In this document: piece after piece, positions 32,166 to 38,205 of the stretch
How positions within the stretch are numbered: position 1 is the stretch's first letter
Layout: each line of letters starts with the position of its first letter
Program-made: the position numbers and the translations under genes
NCBI GenBank assembly: GCA_002501485.1
Contig: DLTS01000074.1
Location: forward strand, 19,497 to 57,701
Source of the DNA: Acidimicrobiaceae bacterium UBA7830
Lineage (GTDB): Bacteria; Actinomycetota; Acidimicrobiia; Acidimicrobiales; Ilumatobacteraceae
Direction of reading: 5' to 3'
Length of the DNA: 38,205 bases
The notes under the pieces: generated by a model
The model's input: the letters and a program-made list of their open reading frames with translations, nothing else
The model's database searches: none
Told to the model about the DNA's origin: nothing

Positions 32166-33152
32166 ATGGAGTATCAACGTCTTGGAAACACCGGACTCGA
32201 AGTGTCACGGATCTGCCTTGGATGCATGAGCTACGGCCAATCAAACCTTGGCACGCACGAGTGGAGCTTGGATGAGGAAACGAGTCGCCCCTTTTTTAAA
32301 CAAGCCCTCGATCTAGGCATCAACTTTTTTGATACGGCAAACGTCTACTCGCTAGGGAGCAGCGAAGAGTATTTGGGTCGAGCCTTGCGCGACTTCGATG
32401 TGCCTCGATCAGACGTTGTGATCGCAACGAAGGTGAATGGCCGCATGCGCAAAGCGGCGAACGGTGCTGGCCTGTCACGCAAAGCGATCATGACCGAAAT
32501 CGACGACAGTCTTCGCCGGTTAGGAACCGACTACATCGACCTTTATCAAATCCACCGCTGGGATCCGAAAACGCCGATTGAAGAGACAATGGAAACACTG
32601 AATGATCTCGTTCGGTCAGGCAAGGTTCGCTACCTCGGAGCATCGTCGATGTGGGCATGGCAATTCGCGACCGCTCAGCATGTTGCCGAACGTAACGGCT
32701 GGACCTTGTTTGTGAGCATGCAAAATCACTACAACTTGCTGATGCGAGAGGAAGAACGAGAGATGTTGCCCTATTGCGAAGCAACTGGTGTTGGTGTGAT
32801 CCCGTGGAGTCCTTTGGCGCGCGGCCGATTAGCCCGAACATGGGAAACGTCAACTGGCCGCAGTGAAACCGACATATTCGGCAGCGGTCTCTACGGCCGT
32901 GATGTCACCGAGCAGTCCGACCGCGATGTTGTCTCCGCTGTCGCTGAGATCGCAGCAAAACGCGGAACATCGATGGCCCGGGTCGCTCTCGCATGGGTGT
33001 TATCAAACCCGACCGTGACCGCTCCGATAGTCGGAGCAACACGTGCATCACATCTCGATGACGCGGTTGCCGCGCTTGATATCGAATTGTCAGCGGATGA
33101 ACTCGAACGCCTGGCTAGCCCTTACATTCCGCATCAACCTGTGGGCTTCTGA
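32166..33152 (+). CDS. Aldo/keto reductase
   Basis: 328-residue NADPH-dependent carbonyl reductase with a TIM barrel. It starts MEYQRLGNTGLEVSRICLGC, the usual opening, and shows the catalytic tetrad context: D and Y in NFFDTANVYSLGSSEEYLGR, K in VIATKVNGRM and H in DLYQIHRWDPKTPIEETM, plus the NADP-binding VGATRASHLDDAV. The substrate is unknown. An alternative ATG at 32154 is preceded by CATGTT at six bases, an imperfect leaderless box, so four additional residues are possible. It is divergent from the monooxygenase and reads out into a 61-bp gap before tlpA. Confidence 0.92.
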   Translation: MEYQRLGNTGLEVSRICLGCMSYGQSNLGTHEWSLDEETSRPFFKQALDLGINFFDTANVYSLGSSEEYLGRALRDFDVPRSDVVIATKVNGRMRKAANGAGLSRKAIMTEIDDSLRRLGTDYIDLYQIHRWDPKTPIEETMETLNDLVRSGKVRYLGASSMWAWQFATAQHVAERNGWTLFVSMQNHYNLLMREEEREMLPYCEATGVGVIPWSPLARGRLARTWETSTGRSETDIFGSGLYGRDVTEQSDRDVVSAVAEIAAKRGTSMARVALAWVLSNPTVTAPIVGATRASHLDDAVAALDIELSADELERLASPYIPHQPVGF

Positions 33153-33198
33153 GCAGAAGATAGTCCGCACCTGATGGTGCCTGAGGGGTGGGTTGGTC

Positions 33199-33204
33199 TA
33201 GCAT
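33199..33204 (+). promoter_or_regulatory. Possible -10 box for the TlpA-like gene
   Basis: TAGCAT lies nine bases before the ATG at 33214, giving a two- to three-base leader and no Shine-Dalgarno sequence. Confidence 0.4.
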
Positions 33205-33213
33205 TTACGGATT

Positions 33214-33849
33214 ATGGCTTCAGAATCATCGTCAAGTCGACGCGGTCAACTCATCTTCGTTCTCGGCTCTGCGGTGCTCGTCGCAGTCGTCGCAGTGGTC
33301 ATCGTGCTTGCGACAGGTGGTGGCTCTGAATCAACTGTTGAGCTCTCCGAGAATGGCCCAATTACTGTAGTTGGCGATCTACTTCCTGCATTCGAGGGTG
33401 ACACCGCAACCGATACTGGCGCGGGTCTCACGGCGCCGATTCTTGAAGGTCAGTCATTCGATGGAACCGCTGTTGTTGTTGAGCCCGGTTCACCCACTCT
33501 TCTGGTGTTCTTGGCGCACTGGTGCCCACATTGCCAGGCTGAAGTCCCAGATCTTGTCGAGTGGGCAGAAAGTCTCTCCGTTCCGCAAGGTCTGAACGTT
33601 GTCGGCGTGGCGACCGCTTCTGCCTCTGACCGTCCGAATTACCCGCCTTCAGAATGGCTCCTGCGTGAGCGTTGGCCGTTCCTTGTGATCGCTGATGATG
33701 AGGTGGCAACTGCGGCGCAGGCATTCGGTACCACCGGATATCCGTACCTCGTCATGCTTGATGCCTCCGGAAGGGTGCAGTGGCGACACAGTGGTGAGCT
33801 TGCCGAGGGGCAACTCGAGCAGTATCTCGACGTTGCGCTTAATCAGTAG
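33214..33849 (+). CDS. TlpA/ResA-like membrane-anchored thioredoxin
   Basis: 211 residues. A serine/arginine N-terminal tail is followed by one transmembrane anchor (about residues 12-33, LIFVLGSAVLVAVVAVVIVLATGGG), then an extracytoplasmic linker and a thioredoxin-fold domain with active site HWCPHC (about residues 103-108) and the cis-proline region TGYPYLVMLD. The CPHC motif resembles DsbA-like oxidants; the fold resembles TlpA/ResA. It probably handles disulfides outside the membrane, for example in cytochrome or secreted-protein maturation; the partner is unknown. It stands alone, convergent with the VOC gene. Confidence 0.87.
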   Translation: MASESSSSRRGQLIFVLGSAVLVAVVAVVIVLATGGGSESTVELSENGPITVVGDLLPAFEGDTATDTGAGLTAPILEGQSFDGTAVVVEPGSPTLLVFLAHWCPHCQAEVPDLVEWAESLSVPQGLNVVGVATASASDRPNYPPSEWLLRERWPFLVIADDEVATAAQAFGTTGYPYLVMLDASGRVQWRHSGELAEGQLEQYLDVALNQ

Positions 33850-33875
33850 CCGACTGAAGGAACACGAACTTGATG

Positions 33876-34292
33876 TCAGGTGGCAAACACTTGGTCGTCG
33901 TGCGAGAAGGCTTTGAATTCCAGAGCATTGCCTGATGGATCGAATAAGAACATTGTCCATTGCTCGCCGGGTTCACCCTCGAATCGCACATATGGCTCAA
34001 TCGCAAACGTGCATGATGCGTTTCGCAGAGTCTCGGCCAGCGCGTGAAACGTTGGTGGGTCAAGAATGACACCGAAGTGTGGTACGGGTACTTTGTGTCC
34101 GTCAACAGAGGTATAGAGGTCAATTCCTGACCCTTCATGAAGGTGGGTCACTACTTGGTGACCAAACACGTTCCAATCGATCCAAGTGTCTGCGCTTCGG
34201 CCGCGTGGGCAGCCAAGAATCCCGCCATAAAATGCGGCGGTCTCTTCGAGATTACGGACAGGAATCGCGAGATGGAAACGAGGACGGTTCAT
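33876..34292 (-). CDS. VOC-family (glyoxalase-like) protein
   Basis: 138-residue vicinal-oxygen-chelate protein. It starts MNRPRFHLAIPVRNLEETAAFYGG and ends with GEPGEQWTMFLFDPSGNALEFKAF, both typical; the metal-binding candidates are H7, the histidines of the WIDWNVFGHQVVTHLHEG segment and the E of ALEFKAF. VOC members include glyoxalase I, fosfomycin-resistance thiol transferases and dioxygenases; the reaction cannot be assigned. The ATG at 34292 has AAGGA just upstream; the longer in-frame start is unsupported. Third gene of a DsbA-MDMPI-VOC set, 53 bp after the MDMPI stop. Confidence 0.87.
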   Translation of the reverse strand: MNRPRFHLAIPVRNLEETAAFYGGILGCPRGRSADTWIDWNVFGHQVVTHLHEGSGIDLYTSVDGHKVPVPHFGVILDPPTFHALAETLRNASCTFAIEPYVRFEGEPGEQWTMFLFDPSGNALEFKAFSHDDQVFAT

Positions 34293-34345
34293 TGGTTCCT
34301 TTTCAGAACTCGTGATCTCAGTTGCGATGGTGTTTCGGCAACGAT

Positions 34346-35128
34346 TCACATCGTGAAACGCAGATTGCGAGCTGCTCGCTCACCTAACTCTTGGTCGCCA
34401 CTCCATGTGATGTGACCAGAGTCGATTCGGGATTGTGGATTAACTCGTCCGCAGGCGAGTAACGCAAAGGTCGTTGAATCAACAGTGATCGAGGCCGAGG
34501 TCTCGTCTAAATCATCGACAAGGCCTGCACGACCAGCTACCCGCACGGTGATATCCCCGGCCACAGGTCCGGTGAGATGAACCCGAAGTGAGCTGCCATC
34601 TGGAACACCAACTCGCTTACCTGCGATATAGGGCATCGACATTCTGATCTCGTCAATCGACCGCTCTGCAGCAGGGCCACCTTCATGCCCCGGCAGTCCC
34701 AGCGGTGTTCGAATGTCTTGCTCGTGAACCCAGAAATCGAATACCCGGACATTCATAAAACGTCCGTACGTTCCAGGACCGACCGGGGTCATGACCGGCG
34801 TCGCGAAGTCATCTTCAGACATCTTGGAGAGTTGCGTGCTGCGCGCAGCGGTCACCGACGCAAACTTTTCGGTGAGTTGAGCACCCGAGAGCGACGACAT
34901 TGCTTCGGTGAAGCCTGCAATTTCCTCAAAGGGGAGGCGCTCAGCGAATTCAAGTGGCTGTCGGTCGAGCAACATCTCTTCGACAGAGATGAGGTGCATG
35001 ACAACGCCAGCGATATCCCAATCGGGGCATAGCGACTGAGTTGACCATTGTTCGTCTGACAGTTCGCTCAATAGGCCGTGCAGCGAGGACCAGCAGAGAT
35101 CGAGGCCGTGAAGCGAGGGGTGCGTCAC
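34346..35128 (-). CDS. Maleylpyruvate isomerase (mycothiol-dependent) family protein
   Basis: 260-residue protein of the MDMPI/DinB-like superfamily. The N-terminal half is the four-helix metal-binding domain (DWDIAGVVMHLISVEEML as the first metal histidine region, RVFDFWVHEQDIRTPLGLPG as the second), and the C-terminal half is an alpha/beta MDMPI C domain (VHLTGPVAGDITVRVAG). Many members use mycothiol as cofactor, hence the name; isomerisation of maleylpyruvate itself is not implied here. The GTG at 35128 overlaps the preceding DsbA stop (GTGA), with a strong GAGGAGG Shine-Dalgarno seven bases upstream. Co-transcribed with the DsbA-like gene. Confidence 0.87.
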   Translation of the reverse strand: MTHPSLHGLDLCWSSLHGLLSELSDEQWSTQSLCPDWDIAGVVMHLISVEEMLLDRQPLEFAERLPFEEIAGFTEAMSSLSGAQLTEKFASVTAARSTQLSKMSEDDFATPVMTPVGPGTYGRFMNVRVFDFWVHEQDIRTPLGLPGHEGGPAAERSIDEIRMSMPYIAGKRVGVPDGSSLRVHLTGPVAGDITVRVAGRAGLVDDLDETSASITVDSTTFALLACGRVNPQSRIDSGHITWSGDQELGERAARNLRFTM

Positions 35129-35835
35129 GATGTTGCCTCCTCATTGTTTGATGAGCCGATGGGTACCACTTTCCCACGGTTGATCGATACCCAATCTCGG
35201 GCCTCGATATACGGACGGAATGTCGTTGCAATCGAGCGCTCATCGACGTCGGTTTTTGGATGCTGCAACTCATAGAGGTGGGGAAATTCGGCCCATAGCG
35301 ACACCGCTTCCCAGAGTCGTACGGCAGCCGCCCCGCTTGGAGGATCGAGAAGCACAGGCCCAAATAAGCAGTGGCCATCTAGATACAGCGTGGGCACGCC
35401 ATACCCACCCGAGGCAATAACCCGATCGTGGTCGCTTCGAACTTCATCGTGAGTTGACTTGTCAGCAATAGCGGCATCAACAATTGATGGTTCGAGCCCA
35501 ATTTCTTCGAGGAGGTGACGAGCGACATCTGGTTCGTGAGGTTTATGGCCATCGACATGGAGTGCCCTGCCTGCCCGCGCATACCAACGATCAAGATCAT
35601 CCATTGACGTGCGGCGGAGATAGGCGCCGATCCGCATCATCGACCAACCATACGACCACTCACGTTCCCACGGGTGCTTCTTACCTTCGCGAAGGTTCAC
35701 TTCTTCAAGACTGAAGAACTTCCAGTTGATCGTGAGACCAGTTTCCTCTCTCACCGAGCGAATCCACAGTGAGGTTTGGTACGCCCACGGGCACATGACA
35801 TCGAAATGAAAGTCAACGCTGTTTGCTGTTTCCAT
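35125..35835 (-). CDS. DsbA/FrnE-like thioredoxin-fold protein (Rv2466c-type)
   Basis: 236-residue cytoplasmic thioredoxin-fold protein with an inserted helical domain. The active site is CPWA (residues about 15-18, in FDVMCPWAYQTSLWI), so the second cysteine of the usual CPWC is missing. The cis-proline region GVPTLYLDG, CLFGPVLLDPPSG and AEFPHLYEL match the mycothiol-dependent reductase Rv2466c family as I remember it. A single-cysteine site points to a monothiol mechanism or a GST-kappa-like chemistry rather than disulfide exchange. TAGTGT lies six bases before the ATG. First gene of the DsbA-MDMPI-VOC operon; no signal peptide is visible. Confidence 0.85.
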   Translation of the reverse strand: METANSVDFHFDVMCPWAYQTSLWIRSVREETGLTINWKFFSLEEVNLREGKKHPWEREWSYGWSMMRIGAYLRRTSMDDLDRWYARAGRALHVDGHKPHEPDVARHLLEEIGLEPSIVDAAIADKSTHDEVRSDHDRVIASGGYGVPTLYLDGHCLFGPVLLDPPSGAAAVRLWEAVSLWAEFPHLYELQHPKTDVDERSIATTFRPYIEARDWVSINRGKVVPIGSSNNEEATS

Positions 35836-35841
35836 ATGGCG

Positions 35842-35847
35842 ACACTA
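35842..35847 (-). promoter_or_regulatory. Leaderless -10 box for the DsbA/FrnE-like operon
   Basis: TAGTGT on the minus strand lies six bases before the ATG at 35835. Confidence 0.5.
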
Positions 35848-35907
35848 GGCGCAGAAGGAAACGTCCACAGTGTCGAAACAGGTCGTCACCGAATGAAAAC
35901 GCAGTTG

Positions 35908-35916
35908 TTGTACAAT
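35908..35916 (+). promoter_or_regulatory. -10 box overlapping a palindrome, aminotransferase promoter
   Basis: TACAAT (35911-35916) is a near-perfect -10 and overlaps the 8-base palindrome TTGTACAA (35908-35915). The transcript would have a leader of about 24 bases with a Shine-Dalgarno-like G tract. The palindrome may be an operator. Confidence 0.4.
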
Positions 35917-35933
35917 TTGTTAAGCAGCATTCA

Positions 35934-35941
35934 GGGGGGGG
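35934..35941 (+). repeat. Homopolymer of eight G in the ribosome-binding site
   Basis: Eight consecutive G residues end four bases before the aminotransferase ATG (35946) and occupy the Shine-Dalgarno position. Such a tract is prone to slippage, in cells or in sequencing. Confidence 0.75.
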
Positions 35942-35945
35942 ACAA

Positions 35946-37160
35946 ATGGGTGCATCACAACAACTAGAACTCGCGGACCGACTTGCCAATCTCGGCACAG
36001 AGACAGCGTTCGCAGTCTCAAAAGCAGCAACCGAATGGGCCGCCGCTGGAAACGAAGTGTTCCCGTTCCATCTTGGAGATATTGACCTCGCGACACCGCG
36101 CAACATCATCGAAGCGATGCGCAATGCAATCGACGCAGGGCACACCGGGTACTGCGCTGGTGCCGGAATTGAGCCGCTACGCGCCGCTCTCGCCGACGAC
36201 ATCGGCATGGCTCGAGGGCTTCAATTCGGTCCGGAGCAGATTGCTGTTCAACCCGGCGGAAAACCCGTTATCACTAAGTTCATCCAGACACTGATGAACC
36301 GAGGAGACGGTGTGCTCTTCCCTAATCCTGGCTACCCCATTTATGAAAGCCAGGTTGAATATTTTGGCGGAACGCCGTTGCCGTACGGGTACTCGATGAC
36401 GCCAACCGGGTTCGAGATCGATATGGCTCGCATCGAAGAGCAGGCCTCAAACGCACGACTGCTCATTTATAACAATCTTCAAAATCCACTCGGTTGTGAA
36501 AGCAGTCGAGAAGAAATGGAACGAATCGCTCAACTTGCAGTCAGACACAACCTTTGGGTGCTGTCAGATGAGGCCTACTTCGAAATGAGGTACTCAGGGT
36601 CATCAACATCGATCGCTTCGTTGCCAGGAATGAGCGAGCGAACCGTCATCTTGTACACCTTCTCCAAACGGTTTGCGATGACGGGATGGCGACTCGGATG
36701 CGCAGCAGGCCCAACGCAGGTCATCGAAGCAATAGCAAAACTGAATACAAATGACGAGAGTTGCACCACTCACTTCATTCAACACGCAGGAATCGCAGCG
36801 CTCCATGACCCATCGGGCTCATTCGCATTGCTTGAAGAATTGCGGCGCCGACGAGACGCAACCGCGAGAGGTCTTGCCGACGTACCCGGCATCGAGTTCG
36901 CAGTTCCTGAAGCAACCTTTTATCTCTTCCCCCGAGTGGCAGCGGCCATGGAGCGTGTCGGCCACACAGACGTTGGTGAGTTCGCGACCGCAGCACTTAG
37001 GGAAACAGGAATGTCGTTTTGCACACGGCACCACTTTGGTCGATCACTCCCCGGCGAAGACGATCGATTTATTCGGCTCGCGTATTCCGGTATTGGTGAA
37101 GAGCGCATTGAGCGCGGACTCGAACGATTTGCCGAATGGATCGACAAAGGGGCGAAATGA
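35946..37160 (+). CDS. PLP-dependent aminotransferase, class I/II
   Basis: 404-residue fold-type I aminotransferase. It has FHLGDIDLATPRNIIEAM, GAGIEPLRAALADDIG, the PLP-contacting NNLQNPLGCES (where NPTG is common), LSDEAYFEMRY with the cofactor aspartate, and the Schiff-base lysine in YTFSKRFAMTGWRLG. It transfers an amino group between an amino acid and a 2-oxoacid; specificity is not readable. In-frame codons upstream exist, but ATG 35946 follows the G-rich Shine-Dalgarno. Its stop overlaps the dehydrogenase ATG (ATGA), linking the two reactions. Confidence 0.92.
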   Translation: MGASQQLELADRLANLGTETAFAVSKAATEWAAAGNEVFPFHLGDIDLATPRNIIEAMRNAIDAGHTGYCAGAGIEPLRAALADDIGMARGLQFGPEQIAVQPGGKPVITKFIQTLMNRGDGVLFPNPGYPIYESQVEYFGGTPLPYGYSMTPTGFEIDMARIEEQASNARLLIYNNLQNPLGCESSREEMERIAQLAVRHNLWVLSDEAYFEMRYSGSSTSIASLPGMSERTVILYTFSKRFAMTGWRLGCAAGPTQVIEAIAKLNTNDESCTTHFIQHAGIAALHDPSGSFALLEELRRRRDATARGLADVPGIEFAVPEATFYLFPRVAAAMERVGHTDVGEFATAALRETGMSFCTRHHFGRSLPGEDDRFIRLAYSGIGEERIERGLERFAEWIDKGAK

Positions 37161-38119
37161 CAAATCCACGCATTGTCGTCACGGGGAAAATCCCTGAGCC
37201 CGGTGTTGAGGTACTGAATACCATCGGTGAGGTTTGGGCCTGGACCGACGACGAGCCGATTCCGCACGACATACGTGACGAGCGACTTGCAACCGCAGAT
37301 GCAGCGGTCACGCTTCTCACTGACACCGTTGACGAGGCATTTCTCGATGCCGCTCCCCAGCTCAAAATCGTCGCCAATGTTGCGGTGGGCTACAACAACA
37401 TCGATGTCGGGTTATGCCAAGCCCGAGGTGTGACGGTTACCAACACGCCGGGGGTGCTCACCGACGCGACTGCAGATCTCGCCATGGGCCTGCTTCTCAT
37501 GGTGACTCGCCGTCTTGGAGAGGGAGAGCGCCTCATCAGGTCAGAAACCCCTTGGAAATGGGGAATGTTCATGATGCTGGGCACCGGGTTGCAAGGTCGT
37601 CAACTCGGAATCATTGGCATGGGCGGAATTGGGCAGGCGCTCGCTCAACGGGCTCGCGCGTTTGGAATGCAGATCGTGTACCACAACCGGAGCGCCGTGG
37701 CCCCCGATATCGAAGCAGCCCTCGATGCCCGCCGCTGTAATCTTGACGAGCTGCTCGCAACATCTGATGTCGTGTCATTGAATTGCCCGTATAGCGAGGA
37801 AACGCATCACCTCATCGATGCATACGCGTTGAGTGCAATGCGAAATGATGCAGTGCTCGTCAACACTGCCCGAGGGCCGATCGTCGATGAAGGCGCCCTT
37901 GTTGAAGCGTTATCGAATGGCGAGATTGGAGCAGTTGCGCTCGACGTGTTTGAACATGAACCTAAAGTTCACCCCGGGCTGTTGGGCCTCGACAACGCTG
38001 TCCTGGTTCCCCATCTCGGATCGGCAACCGTCGAAACTCGAACAGCCATGGCGACGCTCGCTGCTCGCAATGTGGTCGGGTTCTTTGGTGGAAGTGGTCC
38101 GGCGACCCCTGTGACCTGA
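37157..38119 (+). CDS. D-isomer-specific 2-hydroxyacid dehydrogenase (glyoxylate/hydroxypyruvate reductase-like)
   Basis: 320-residue NAD(P)H-linked reductase of 2-oxoacids. Seen: the N-terminal substrate domain with VVTGKIPEPGVEVL, NVAVGYNNIDV, the Rossmann IIGMGGIGQALAQRARAFG, catalytic arginine in NTARGPIVDEGALVEAL, glutamate in ALDVFEHEP and histidine in LVPHLGSATVETR. The wording is closest to glyoxylate/hydroxypyruvate reductases. It starts at ATG 37157, overlapping the aminotransferase stop. Together they could turn an amino acid into a 2-hydroxyacid, for example serine to glycerate; the substrate is inferred from the pairing only. Confidence 0.9.
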   Translation: MTNPRIVVTGKIPEPGVEVLNTIGEVWAWTDDEPIPHDIRDERLATADAAVTLLTDTVDEAFLDAAPQLKIVANVAVGYNNIDVGLCQARGVTVTNTPGVLTDATADLAMGLLLMVTRRLGEGERLIRSETPWKWGMFMMLGTGLQGRQLGIIGMGGIGQALAQRARAFGMQIVYHNRSAVAPDIEAALDARRCNLDELLATSDVVSLNCPYSEETHHLIDAYALSAMRNDAVLVNTARGPIVDEGALVEALSNGEIGAVALDVFEHEPKVHPGLLGLDNAVLVPHLGSATVETRTAMATLAARNVVGFFGGSGPATPVT

Positions 38120-38144
38120 CACAGTTCTGCTGCGACTTGCTCAT

Positions 38145-38150
38145 TAGTCT
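38145..38150 (+). promoter_or_regulatory. Leaderless -10 box for the nitroreductase gene
   Basis: TAGTCT lies six bases before the ATG at 38157. Confidence 0.5.
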
Positions 38151-38156
38151 CAGATC

Positions 38157-38205
38157 ATGAGCGGAAACTACATCCCGAGTACATGGCAATGGGTTGCTGA
38201 TCAAG
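38157..38205 (+). CDS. Deazaflavin-dependent nitroreductase family protein, 5' fragment
   Basis: Only the first 16 codons are in the window, reading MSGNYIPSTWQWVADQ. This resembles the opening of the Ddn-type F420-dependent nitroreductases (YVPSxWDWVxxQ), which is why I make the call, but sixteen residues are thin evidence. A leaderless TAGTCT box six bases before ATG supports the start. The gene continues beyond the window. Confidence 0.55.
   Translation, partial: MSGNYIPSTWQWVADQ

Noticed and set aside
33167..33180. GCACC-TGAT-GGTGC hairpin after the aldo/keto reductase
   Set aside because: The stem is only 5 bp and there is no U-tract, too weak to call a terminator.

Overview
The window looks like chromosomal DNA of an actinobacterium, most likely a compact-genome member of the Acidimicrobiia or a relative. 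The basis is inference from content: moderately high G+C judged by eye, two luciferase-like F420-type oxidoreductases plus the first 16 codons of an apparent deazaflavin-dependent nitroreductase, a mycothiol-type enzyme of the maleylpyruvate isomerase family, an actinobacterial-style LeuRS (KMGKS), PAC2, and many GTG starts. Genes are tightly packed with frequent ATGA/GTGA stop-start overlaps. At least ten genes carry a TAnnnT box only 6-7 nt before the start codon and no Shine-Dalgarno sequence, which is the signature of leaderless transcripts.

Layout. 1-1280: end of a molybdate ABC transporter (modB partial, modC). 1310-4975 (minus): leuS followed by an SDR oxidoreductase. 5054-6751: a fatty-acyl-AMP ligase-like enzyme. 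6761-9639 (minus): two LLM/F420 oxidoreductases and trans-aconitate methyltransferase. 10559-11590 (minus): APH-like phosphotransferase, followed by PAC2 at 9677-10555. 11654-12388: CnoX-like thioredoxin. 12465-12917 (minus): small membrane protein. 13189-22926: a housekeeping block, holA, rpsT (minus, with terminator), lepA, MFS exporter, photolyase, hrcA, dnaJ, rsmE and hemW, closed by tRNA-Val(GAC). 23213: RDD membrane protein. 23841-27754: livHMGF, with LivH carrying a secreted beta-sandwich-like N-terminal domain. 28059-29339 (minus): the matching lipoprotein binding protein, convergent with livF. 29558-33152: Baeyer-Villiger-type monooxygenase and quinone oxidoreductase divergent from an aldo/keto reductase. 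33214: TlpA-like thioredoxin. 33876-35835 (minus): DsbA/FrnE-like protein, MDMPI enzyme and VOC protein in one operon. 35946-38119: aminotransferase plus 2-hydroxyacid dehydrogenase. 38157-end: start of the deazaflavin nitroreductase.

How parts work together. The liv genes form one complete high-affinity amino-acid importer with its binding protein on the opposite strand. lepA through hemW is a co-directional run of translation, stress and rRNA-modification genes into which an exporter and a photolyase have been placed. A degenerate CIRCE-like inverted repeat lies between the photolyase stop and the hrcA start. The DsbA/MDMPI/VOC operon looks like a low-molecular-weight-thiol (mycothiol) chemistry cassette. 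I see no CRISPR array, insertion sequence, prophage or rRNA. Most of the window is ordinary core genome; the best candidates for something new are the leaderless-promoter regularity, the LivH fusion, the CIRCE-like site and the thiol operon.
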